A stretch of 37,313 bases of DNA, from the NCBI GenBank assembly GCA_001723765.1, contig MAYW01000030.1, positions 1-37,313 on the forward strand. Direction: 5' to 3'. The first letter of the stretch is position 1, and each line of letters begins with the position of its first letter. Positions 25,011 through 32,330 of this stretch are shown piece after piece. The notes beneath the pieces are model-generated. The model searched no databases. It was not told the DNA's origin and worked only from the letters and a program-made list of their open reading frames with translations. The translations under genes were made by a program, and so were the position numbers. This DNA is from Candidatus Scalindua rubra. GTDB taxonomy: Bacteria > Planctomycetota > Brocadiia > Brocadiales > Scalinduaceae.

Positions 25011-26687
25011 ATGTCTAGAACGGGTTCACAAATTTTAATTGATGTACTAAAAAAAGAGAATGTGGAATACATTTTTGGTATACCGGGCGGTGTCGTTATA
25101 CCTCTTTTCGATGCCCTGTATGATTCTGACTTAAAATTCATCTTAACGCGCCATGAACAGGCGGCAGGTCATGCTGCAGACGGTTATGCTCGGGCCACAG
25201 GAAAAGTAGGTGTTTGTATCGTTACATCTGGTCCCGGTGCAACAAACTTAACAACTGCTATTGCTACAGCCAGCATGGACTCTGTACCTCTAGTAGCTAT
25301 AACTGGTCAGGTTAAAACACATCTTATAGGCAGTGATGCATTCCAGGAAGCTGATGTAACCGGCATAACGCGCCCTATAACAAAGCATAATTATCTGGTA
25401 AAAGATGTAAGAGAACTAGCAAAAATAGTTAAAGAGGCATTTTATATTGCTTCAACAGGTAGACCGGGTCCTGTTGTTATTGATTTGCCTGTAGACGTAA
25501 CGACAGATAAATGGGATGGAGACATTCCTGAAAAGGTAAATCTACCTGGATATAAGCCAGCATACGAAGGCAACATGCGACAGATAAAAATAGCAGCAGA
25601 AGCAATAAATAGGTCAAAAAGACCTGTAGTTTATGCAGGTGGTGGCGTCATAGCTTCAAATAGTTCAAAACAGCTTATTGAGTTTGCAGAAAAGGCCAAT
25701 TTGCCCGTAAACACTACACTGTTGGCGCTGGGAGCTTTTCCGGAAGATAATGAACTATCTTTGGGAATGTTAGGAATGCATGGAACAGTTTATGCTAACT
25801 ATGCCGTTCATGAGTCAGATTTATTAATTGCAATTGGAGCAAGATTTGATGATAGGATTACGGGTAAGATAGATGAGTTTGCTCCTCATGCAAGGATTAT
25901 TCATATAGATATAGACCCAACTTCCATAAGTAAGAATATCAGGGTTGATATCCCGGTTGTTGGTGATGCCAATAACATTCTTACTGAATTGATAAAGCAT
26001 GTTAATTATGTTGACCGAAAAGAATGGTTTGAAAAGATTTCGGAATGGAAGGAGAAATATCGCTTTTCTTATAATAATACAAATGACGATGTAAAACCTC
26101 AATACGTAGTTGAACAAATTTGCCAAGCCACCAAAGGTAAGGCAATTATTACTACTGAAGTTGGCCAGAATCAGATGTGGGCGGCTCAATTTTATACTTA
26201 TACAAATCCCAGAGGTTTTTTATCTTCCGGTGGTTTAGGCACTATGGGTTTCGGTTTTCCTGCTGCAATAGGCGCTCAACTTGGATGCCCTGACAAGATC
26301 GTTATTGACATTGCAGGCGATGGTAGCTTTCAAATGAATATTCAGGAACTGAGTACTGCTGTGAATTATAAGTTACCCGTTAAAGTTGCTATTCTAAACA
26401 ATGGCTCCCTTGGGATGGTGAGGCAGTGGCAGGAGTTGTTTTATAATAAAAGGTATTCTCATACACAACTGACCGGTAATCCTGATTTTGTACAGGTAGC
26501 AAATGCCTATGGCGCTGATGGTTTTTTGGTTGAAAAAAAGGAAGATGTTAGACCCATAATTGAAAAAGCAATTTCAATAAATGGTCCTGTCGTAATCGAT
26601 TTTAGAGTAGCGCCTGAAGAAAATGTATTTCCAATGATCCCGGCAGGGCAAGCCATTAGTCAGATTAAGGGAGTTGAAATAATCTGA
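25011..26687 (+). CDS. ilvB: Acetolactate synthase large subunit
   Basis: This thiamine-diphosphate enzyme makes 2-acetolactate or acetohydroxybutyrate, the first common step of valine, leucine and isoleucine synthesis. Its 558 residues match the family. The N-terminal TPP domain has [17 protein letters not shown] and the catalytic Glu in [18 protein letters not shown] (Glu 49). The FAD-associated middle domain has [15 protein letters not shown] and [15 protein letters not shown]. The C-terminal TPP-binding motif [20 protein letters not shown]...NN lies near residue 435. No ilvN follows, so the regulatory subunit must be elsewhere. ATG 25011 is 46 bases past the promoter -10 box. Confidence 0.96.
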   Translation: MSRTGSQILIDVLKKENVEYIFGIPGGVVIPLFDALYDSDLKFILTRHEQAAGHAADGYARATGKVGVCIVTSGPGATNLTTAIATASMDSVPLVAITGQVKTHLIGSDAFQEADVTGITRPITKHNYLVKDVRELAKIVKEAFYIASTGRPGPVVIDLPVDVTTDKWDGDIPEKVNLPGYKPAYEGNMRQIKIAAEAINRSKRPVVYAGGGVIASNSSKQLIEFAEKANLPVNTTLLALGAFPEDNELSLGMLGMHGTVYANYAVHESDLLIAIGARFDDRITGKIDEFAPHARIIHIDIDPTSISKNIRVDIPVVGDANNILTELIKHVNYVDRKEWFEKISEWKEKYRFSYNNTNDDVKPQYVVEQICQATKGKAIITTEVGQNQMWAAQFYTYTNPRGFLSSGGLGTMGFGFPAAIGAQLGCPDKIVIDIAGDGSFQMNIQELSTAVNYKLPVKVAILNNGSLGMVRQWQELFYNKRYSHTQLTGNPDFVQVANAYGADGFLVEKKEDVRPIIEKAISINGPVVIDFRVAPEENVFPMIPAGQAISQIKGVEII

Positions 26688-26717
26688 AGAATGGCAAAAG
26701 CGTCATCCTTGTTTGAA

Positions 26718-26843
26718 TTAGGAAGTGCAACACACGTGTTTTTGATTATTACTACAAGCATCACAAGCATCTCCTGTGCATACAACTTCAGTCGGAGAAA
26801 CAAAAGCAAAATATCCAATTACCTTTCCATATCGATCTACCAT
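26718..26843 (-). CDS. Possible small cysteine-rich protein
   Basis: A 41-codon frame from ATG 26843 reads MVDRYGKVIGYFAFVSPTEV, then VCTGDACDACSNNQKHVCC. Five cysteines are spaced C-x4-C-x2-C-x7-CC, suggesting metal or cluster binding. An AAAAGG stretch lies 10-15 bases upstream. The frame is open three bases short of an in-frame stop upstream, so it could also be the end of a longer decayed gene. It converges on ilvB. I do not recognise a family; the clustering of Cys is the main argument that it is real. Confidence 0.35.
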   Translation of the reverse strand: MVDRYGKVIGYFAFVSPTEVVCTGDACDACSNNQKHVCCTS

Positions 26844-26860
26844 ATGATTATTACCTTTTA

Positions 26861-26920
26861 ATTCAATGGGTCAGCAGCGGCGCGGCTTTTTGCGCCGTCC
26901 GCTGCACTGAAAAGTTAGGA
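26861..26920 (-). other. attC-like integron recombination site (60 bp)
   Basis: Read on the minus strand, TCCTAAC (26920-26914) matches the attC core RYYYAAC at six of seven positions. ATTGAAT (26867-26861) matches GTTRRRY at six of seven. Between them lies an imperfect hairpin, GCAGCGG...CCGCTGC with an inner GGCGC/GCGCC, plus a two-base bulge (TCAG-TG-CAGCGG against CCGCTG-CTGA). The 60-base length is that of a classical 59-base element. It lies about 50 bases beyond the restored end of the GC-rich HEAT gene and in the orientation expected for that gene's cassette. No integrase or attI is in the window. Confidence 0.5.
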
Positions 26921-26967
26921 AAATGTGTTAGTGCAAAACTTCACCCGGCGAACGGGCCGGCTCGTCT

Positions 26968-27956
26968 TCATCGACGCCTACAAAAAGATGCCTCTATGAC
27001 CTGGTCCTCCCAGCCTCGTCCTATCGGTTTCCACTGTGACCTGGTGAAATTCACCGCCGCGAGCAGCTCATGCTGCTGCGAATAAACCACATGAATATTG
27101 CTCCTCTCTTCAGGCGCCGGTTACAGTCCAAAAGATAAGCGGCCTTGGCGAACTCAAGTGCCGTATAGTCGCCTCCTCCTTCCTCCACAATCTCTTGAAA
27201 CGTTGCAAATAGGTCACTTGTTTTTACCGGTACCAACTTCTCGAAAAACATCACCTGGGTGTCGGTTACGCGCATCACGTTCTTCACATCAATCGAAAGT
27301 GCAAGCGTACTGTCAGGCCCGGTTATTCGTGACCATGACTCCTTAGGTGCGGGCATATCTTTCCGGTGCTGGCGCCACCATACAAGCCACCGGTCCGGCT
27401 GTTCTCCTAGAGCCTGGCCTGTTAGCTCCTTGAGTACAGCTAACGCCCTTTCCCGGACAGCTCGGCTCTGATTTCTCAGCATATGAATCATTGGCTCCAC
27501 CGCGCGGACATCATTCATTAACCCGAGAGCCCTTACAACGTGGGCTCGGACTACGGCGTTCGAGTCGTCGAGGGCGGCGATCAAGAAATCAGTTGCCCTT
27601 GGGTCCTGTAACACCATTAATCCTTGCGCCGCCGAGCTTCTGACCCCTGGGTAGACATCGCTGAGCAATACAATGAGTGGAGTGACGGAAGGTTCTCCTA
27701 TAGAAACGAGCGCTACGATCACATTCATCTGAACGTCTAGACTCCGTTCTTCGTCTCTCAATGCGGTGATGAGCGGCTCGATGGCTCTTGGGTCCTTCAG
27801 CGATCCTAACGCCTTGGCAGCTTCCGCTCTAGTGTTCGGATCCTGACTCCTTAATTTCGGAATGAGTTCCTCGAATCGAGACTGTTGGGAAAAAACTACT
27901 GACTCGAAGGCGACGAACAAGAGCACAAGAACCATTGTTATCATTTTCCTTCTCAT
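26968..27956 (-). CDS. Secreted HEAT-repeat protein with a C-terminal surface-type domain (probably frameshifted)
   Basis: A signal peptide (MITMVLVLLFVAFESVVFSQ) is followed by about five HEAT/PBS-lyase repeats between residues 25 and 190. Examples are RAEAAKALGSLKDPRAIEPL, RSSAAQGLMVLQDPRATDFL and RAHVVRALGLMNDVRAVEPM. The C-terminal part (VKNVMRVTDTQVMFFEKLVP, ALEFAKAAYLLDCNRRL) resembles surface-adhesin-E-like domains. The frame as written stops at 27051 with an unlikely tail. One extra base near 27110-27125 would continue in a better frame (ERSNIHVVYSQQHELLAAVN, SQWKPIGRGWEDQVIEASFC) to a stop at 26968, matching the W...I...C end of that family. The gene is much more GC-rich than its surroundings and lies beside the attC-like site, so it was probably acquired. 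Confidence 0.75.
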
Positions 27957-27997
27957 TTTAATACCTACTTTGAAAAAGGGTAGCCTAAAGTTAAATG

Positions 27998-28054
27998 GAC
28001 TGCGACTATGCTATCCGAAATATACAGACGCAGTCTATTTCGAATATCATAGTC
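27998..28054. promoter_or_regulatory. Competing hairpins upstream of the HEAT-protein gene
   Basis: GACTATGCTATCCGAAATA (28004-28022) pairs with 28036-28054 over 19 bases with two mismatches. A second stem, GACTGCG (27998-28004) with CGCAGTC (28029-28035), overlaps its loop, so the two are not independent. In the minus orientation this lies 42-98 bases before the HEAT gene ATG and could be a leader switch; it could also be a mobile-element end. Confidence 0.45.
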
Positions 28055-28204
28055 ACTACCACGGCCTTTTCCCTTTGCCAATTTCGTATCTTGACATTGG
28101 ACATTCTTGCCAAGAAGAAATAAGTGATCATGGCCTATCTTGGGAATAACCCTTACTGATTCTTGGAATGGTTTCAAGTCGATTGTTAGAAACGATTCAT
28201 TCTG

Positions 28205-28306
28205 CTAGTTTTTCTTCGCTGTGTTTAAGTCTTGGCAAATTCTCTCAATAATTCCCCAAATAATCACATTATCCACCAAGTCAAATCCATGTAGCAAGAT
28301 ATTGCG
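28205..28306 (-). pseudogene. HepT-like (DUF86) HEPN ribonuclease remnant
   Basis: The minus-strand frame RNILLHGFDLVDNVIIWGII then ERICQDLNTAKKN, followed by a stop, is the characteristic C-terminus of HepT/DUF86 toxins, including the RN-x3-H RNase motif. Nothing upstream in frame resembles the rest of the family and there is no start codon, so about 75 residues are missing. No MntA-type partner is nearby. The rest of the 28055-28552 gap shows no gene. Confidence 0.7.
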
Positions 28307-28552
28307 CCTTTCATTCCTTCAATTTCTTACCTTACCATGACAACGTTGACACGATTGATAACATGATAGAAAGCACACTCATATTCAATTCATAATATTC
28401 TATAGTTTAAAATTACTTTTATAATATTGTATTAATTAGTATAATCTTATACTTTGATAGTCTTTTGTCAATTGATTTTCAATGCTTGTCTGGAAAGAAG
28501 CTTGAAGAAAAAGAATGAAATATTCTGCATTAATAAGGGTCGAAGAGTAACT

Positions 28553-29281
28553 ATGAATCGCTTTTATGTTCCATTTCAGGCTGGTTTAAAGAATGTATGG
28601 ATGGATAGTTCAGAGAGCCATCACATGGTACATGTTAAAAGATTGAGAATCGGTGATAAGATTATTTTGTTTAATGGTATGGGAGATGAATGTCATGCCG
28701 AGATTATCGAAATGAAAGAAAATAAAGTTAAAGTAAAAATTAATCAAAACAAAGCTATCGATAAAAAAAACGATAATGTAAAAATAGATATAGCATTTGC
28801 AATTCCTAAAGGAAAACGTTCTCACTTCTTAGTTCAAAAATGTACCGAATTAGGAGTTCACAAATTAATTCCGATACATTTTGAACGAAGTGTGGTAAAG
28901 CTTAAGACTGAACGTTCTGAAAAAATTGAGAAGTGGCGGAGAATTGCAATCGAAACGTCAAAACAATGTGGCCGGAATATAATTACAGAAATCAGTAATG
29001 GCACGGACTTTTGTAATTTCATCAAAAATGCAAAGAGTTACGATCTTTCCCTTTTTGCGTGTAATCAATCTGTTCCAAATAATTTAAAAAATACGTTGCA
29101 AGAACATCTAAAAGTAAATAATATAATTAGTTTTATTGGCCCGGAAGGTGGTTTTACATCGAATGAGATAGAAATGGCAAAAGAAGCCAGGTGTAAATTT
29201 GTAAGTTTGGGACAACAAATCCTTCGAGTGGAAACGGCTGCAATTGCTATTTCTGCAATTCTCTCTTATCATTATTCATGA
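28553..29281 (+). CDS. rsmE: 16S rRNA (uracil-1498-N3)-methyltransferase RsmE
   Basis: RsmE is a SPOUT methyltransferase modifying U1498 of 16S rRNA. The 242 residues have the N-terminal PUA-like part (MNRFYVPFQAG, SSESHHMVHVKRLRIGDKII) and the RsmE signature VQKCTELGVHKLIPIHFERS. The knotted SAM-binding motifs are FIGPEGGFTSNEIEMAKEA and SLGQQILRVETAAIAI. ATG 28553 is chosen because it begins the family N-terminus; the frame is open to 28454. It ends in a good terminator. Confidence 0.95.
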   Translation: MNRFYVPFQAGLKNVWMDSSESHHMVHVKRLRIGDKIILFNGMGDECHAEIIEMKENKVKVKINQNKAIDKKNDNVKIDIAFAIPKGKRSHFLVQKCTELGVHKLIPIHFERSVVKLKTERSEKIEKWRRIAIETSKQCGRNIITEISNGTDFCNFIKNAKSYDLSLFACNQSVPNNLKNTLQEHLKVNNIISFIGPEGGFTSNEIEMAKEARCKFVSLGQQILRVETAAIAISAILSYHYS

Positions 29282-29300
29282 GTTTATAGTATTACCCTGT

Positions 29301-29329
29301 AAAAACTTCTTTTTTTAGGAAGTTTTTTT
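29301..29329 (+). terminator. Rho-independent terminator after rsmE
   Basis: AAAAACTTC (29301-29309), a T-rich loop, GAAGTTTTT (29319-29327) and a run of seven Ts. It lies 20 bases after the rsmE stop. Confidence 0.75.
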
Positions 29330-29357
29330 CGTTGTCATAAAAAGTTAAAAGTGCCTA

Positions 29358-29489
29358 AAGTTTGAAGTGAGCTAAAGTTATGGATAACAAAGAACTTTCT
29401 AAAAGAGCTTGAAAAATGCACGCGAAAATTTGCGGTGAGATATTACATTAACGTTAGGCATTTTAGTTCACTTTAGTCACTTCAAACTT
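29358..29489. repeat. 132-bp segment bounded by 20-bp inverted repeats, with a decayed reading frame
   Basis: AAGTTTGAAGTGAGCTAAAGT (29358-29378, given here without its repeat partner) has an inverted copy at 29470-29489, lacking one base. Inside, ATG 29380 opens MDNKELSKRA and then a stop. The CTAAAGT/GTGCCTAAAG-type leader and the first residues recall the short four-helix-bundle (23S rRNA intervening-sequence) proteins, of which this may be a remnant. That identification is tentative. Confidence 0.5.
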
Positions 29490-29521
29490 GGTTGCGGCTT
29501 TGCCGCACTATGAGGTTGTTT

Positions 29522-30598
29522 ATGTTATACGCAGTAATTATGGCAGGTGGTTCAGGTACAAGGTTTTGGCCATGGAGTAGGGAAAAGACACCAAAACAAC
29601 TTTTAAAGATCACTGGACAGGATACCATGATTAAACAAACTATTGATCGTATTATTGGTGAAATTCCCTCAGAAAATATTTATGTTGTAACAACATCCGT
29701 TCAAGCTGACAGTATTAAAGAGGAACTATCACAGATACCTGCAAAGAACATAATCTCAGAACCATTTGGTAGAAACACGGCCGCATGTATTGGCCTTGCA
29801 GCAACTATAATTTCCAAAAGAGACGTCAACGCAGTTATGGCCGTAATGACTGCTGATCATGTAATTGAACCCCCCAACCTTTTTCTAAAAGCATTAAGGT
29901 GCGCTAAAGGACTTGCTACAAAAACAAATGCACTTATTACATTTGGGATTAAACCAAAGGAACCTTCTGTAACCTACGGTTATATACAGAGAAACGAAAA
30001 TGGAACAAATTTAGATGGATTTTGGATTTATGATGTAAAACGTTTTGTTGAGAAACCAGATCGTGCTAAAGCCGAGAACTTTGTGCAAAGTGGGAAATAT
30101 TACTGGAATAGCGGTATTTTCGTTTGGTCTGTAAGTACAATACTGGAAAACATAAAGAATCTCATACCCAAATTAGCACAAGGCTTAGCCAGGATTGGAA
30201 AATCAATTGATACAGCAGATGAGTCAAATGTTATTCACAGGGAATACGAAAAGTTCGAAAACATATCAATTGATTACGGAGTGATGGAAAAAGCTTCAAA
30301 TGTGAAGATAATCGAAGCAAATTTTAAATGGGATGATGTAGGTTCCTGGCTTGCTGTGGAAAGATTGAACAAATCAGATCAAAATAATAATACGATAATA
30401 GGTAAACACTGTGGTATTAATACACATGGGAATATTATAGTTGGAGACAAAGAACACTTAATAACAACTATAAATGTGTCTGATATGATTATAGTAAACA
30501 CAAAGGATATCACCATGGTCTGTAACAAAAATAGTGCAGAAGATATTAAAAAGTTGACTACTGTATTAAAGGAGAGAGGTTTCAATTACTATCTATGA
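29522..30598 (+). CDS. manC: Mannose-1-phosphate guanylyltransferase
   Basis: The enzyme makes GDP-mannose from mannose-1-phosphate and GTP, feeding polysaccharide and glycoprotein synthesis. The nucleotidyltransferase signature VIMAGGSGTRFWPWSREKTP is at the N-terminus. Further motifs are SEPFGRNTAACIGLAA, MTADHVIEP, TYGYIQRNE, RFVEKPDRAKAE and YYWNSGIFVW, and DYGVMEKAS and FKWDDVGSW follow. The 358 residues match the single-domain family without the isomerase extension. ATG 29522 has GAGG seven bases upstream; ATGs at 29510 and 29492 are in frame. It is monocistronic. Confidence 0.93.
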   Translation: MLYAVIMAGGSGTRFWPWSREKTPKQLLKITGQDTMIKQTIDRIIGEIPSENIYVVTTSVQADSIKEELSQIPAKNIISEPFGRNTAACIGLAATIISKRDVNAVMAVMTADHVIEPPNLFLKALRCAKGLATKTNALITFGIKPKEPSVTYGYIQRNENGTNLDGFWIYDVKRFVEKPDRAKAENFVQSGKYYWNSGIFVWSVSTILENIKNLIPKLAQGLARIGKSIDTADESNVIHREYEKFENISIDYGVMEKASNVKIIEANFKWDDVGSWLAVERLNKSDQNNNTIIGKHCGINTHGNIIVGDKEHLITTINVSDMIIVNTKDITMVCNKNSAEDIKKLTTVLKERGFNYYL

Positions 30599-30616
30599 TT
30601 TTTTGATTTTTTATCC

Positions 30617-30990
30617 GAAAATAGATTCCCGATCGGGGTCGGGAATGACAGTTTATTGTATTATCTGTCATTCCCGTGGTATTGCCCGCATGGCAAAGCA
30701 AACAGGGAATCTAGATTTTTCACAATTCGCTCCTGCCTGTGGGCAGACAGGGTACCACTTAGGTGGCATGAAGATTTAACACGAAGATAAACTCTGGAAT
30801 CCTCCCGAAAGGCCTGCCCGACTAAGTCGTTCTGGCGGGGAGGTGCCTTGCTTTCGCAAGGAATCCAATCCTGCCCTGTCGTCAGGACAGGTGTCGGGCA
30901 GGGGAGGCTACCTAATTCCACTTGATATTGTGCAATTACAATTCAAGTGGAGTTAAGACTTCCCGCCCGTACCGAACGGTACGTTCGAGC
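30617..30990. repeat. Block of nested palindromic repeats (about 370 bp)
   Basis: Successive dyads are ATTCCCGA...TCGGGAAT, GACAG...CTGTC, TGTCATTCCCG...CAGGGAATCTAG, CCTTGC-TTTC-GCAAGG and CCTGCC...GGGCAGG. Further on come TCCACTTGA...TCAAGTGGA at about 30917-30952 and CGTACC-GAA-CGGTACG near 30968-30984. The CATTCCCG..GGGAATCTAG unit is shared with the MITE at 22532-22699. No gene is present. It looks like several elements inserted into each other. Confidence 0.65.
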
Positions 30991-31032
30991 GGGTAGCCTT
31001 TTATAAAATGGCACAAAATTTCTTTTTAACGC

Positions 31033-31075
31033 AAATCCCCTCTTCCCCCTTTAAAAAAGGGAGTAAGGGGGATTT
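31033..31075. repeat. CCCC...GGGG palindromic element, copy 3
   Basis: AAATCCCCTCTTCCCCCTTT, A-rich loop, then AAGGGAGTAAGGGGGATTT. It directly precedes the ribosome site of the RDD-TPR gene. Confidence 0.75.
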
Positions 31076-31095
31076 GAAGGAGAGGGGGCGATGTT

Positions 31096-32106
31096 ATGGA
31101 ATGTACCGTGTACATTCGAAAAGATTATGGCGGCTTCTGGAGACGTATATTCGCCGACTCCATCGATGCAATACCTTTAGGATTAGCTTGGGGCGCAGTT
31201 ACTGAGATATTTAAGAGGATAATTGAGATATATAAATATTCTGCGATGACTGATTTGTTTATCGTCTCTATAATCATCTTGATATTGGACATAGTAATCT
31301 TTCTGGCTTATATGGTAGGATTTAAAGTCTTTATGGGTGAGACTCCAGGCTATTGGAGCTTGGGAATAAAGACAGTTGCTATCAATGGCGCAGCAGTAAC
31401 CGTCAAACAAATAGTAATAAGGGCAATTTCTTCATTCTTTTCCTTGCTGGCATTTGGCCTGGGCTTTTTCTGGATAACGATCGACAAGAATAAACAAGCG
31501 TGGCAGGATAAGATAGCAGGAACTTACGTCGTCAGGTCCCGTGCGATGCCTGTTCGAACGATTGAGATCCCCCGCCGTGGTTTGATAAGAACTGGATTGT
31601 TTGCTTTGCAGTTCTCTACACCCTTCGTCCTCATTTTTATCGTAGTTAGTATCATAGTTATTATGGTAATGTTAAAGATTGAAGATTCTTTTTCCAAGCT
31701 GCAGATGGCAATAAATGAAAAAGTCCATGGGCCAGACCATCCAGATGTGGCGAGATCCCTGAACAGACTGGCGAGACTTTATGAATCCAGGAGAAAGTAT
31801 GACGAGGCACAGCCACTTTACAATCGGGCACTGGCAATAAGAGAAAAAGCCCTTGGGTCAGACCATCCTGACGTGGCCGAACCCCTGGAAAATCTGGCGA
31901 GACTTTATCACTTCCAGGGCAAGTATGCAGAGGCCGAGACCCTTTACAAGCGGGCATTGGCAGTATGGGAAAAGGTCCGGCCAGACCATCCCGGTGTGGC
32001 GACTGTGCTGGAAAATATGGCAAAACTTTATAAGAAAACCGGAAGGGAAGGCGAAGCGGAAAGATTGGAAGAACGTGCAAAAAGAATCCGTTTAAAAAAC
32101 CGGTGA
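31096..32106 (+). CDS. RDD-family membrane protein fused to kinesin-light-chain-type TPRs
   Basis: The protein has 336 residues. The N-terminal half is an RDD domain: YGGFWRRIFADSIDAIPLGL with the paired Arg and Asp, then GETPGYWSLGIKTVAINGAA and DKNKQAWQDKIAGTYVV. Its helices lie around residues 20-40, 50-75 and 105-125. Another membrane segment (FVLIFIVVSIIVIMVML) follows near 180. Then come three 42-residue TPR_12 repeats with the pattern DHPDVA.SLNRLARLY...KYDEAQPLYNRALAI. The TPRs would face the side fixed by that last helix and act as a protein-docking surface. GGAGAGGGGG precedes ATG 31096. RDD proteins include transporters of unknown substrate; the partner is unknown. Confidence 0.85.
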   Translation: MECTVYIRKDYGGFWRRIFADSIDAIPLGLAWGAVTEIFKRIIEIYKYSAMTDLFIVSIIILILDIVIFLAYMVGFKVFMGETPGYWSLGIKTVAINGAAVTVKQIVIRAISSFFSLLAFGLGFFWITIDKNKQAWQDKIAGTYVVRSRAMPVRTIEIPRRGLIRTGLFALQFSTPFVLIFIVVSIIVIMVMLKIEDSFSKLQMAINEKVHGPDHPDVARSLNRLARLYESRRKYDEAQPLYNRALAIREKALGSDHPDVAEPLENLARLYHFQGKYAEAETLYKRALAVWEKVRPDHPGVATVLENMAKLYKKTGREGEAERLEERAKRIRLKNR

Positions 32107-32227
32107 CAGCAACTTTGCCGCAAGATAAGTAGGGTGGGCATTGCCCACCGAAAAAAGATATTGGTGGGGAATAGAGATTGCTCAATATCCTGTGGACATA
32201 TAAATACTATAGTAAACGAATTAATTA

Positions 32228-32296
32228 AATCCCCCTTAATCCCCCTCTTTCCCCCTTTATAAAAGGGGGATTGTAAAGGGGGAGATAGGGGGATTT
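32228..32296. repeat. CCCC...GGGG palindromic element, copy 4 (longest)
   Basis: AAATCCCCCTTAATCCCCCT followed by CTTTCCCCC, loop, then GGGGGATTGTAAAGGGGGAG and ATAGGGGGATTT. It lies in the leader of the NnrS gene, ending 35 bases before its ATG. The rest of the 32107-32330 gap holds a smaller GGTGGGC/GCCCACC dyad near 32131-32150. Confidence 0.8.
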
Positions 32297-32330
32297 GTCA
32301 ACTTACTTTTTTCTTCTACTACAAAGTTCT

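Noticed and set aside
30617-30990. Possible CRISPR array because of many short repeats
   Set aside because: The repeats are inverted and of different sequence and spacing; there is no regular direct repeat with unique spacers and no cas gene.
31661-32185. Minus-strand frame of 174 codons opposite the TPR part of the RDD protein
   Set aside because: It exists only because the 126-bp TPR repeats lack stops on the other strand; the periodic PxxDGL pattern mirrors the TPR repeats.
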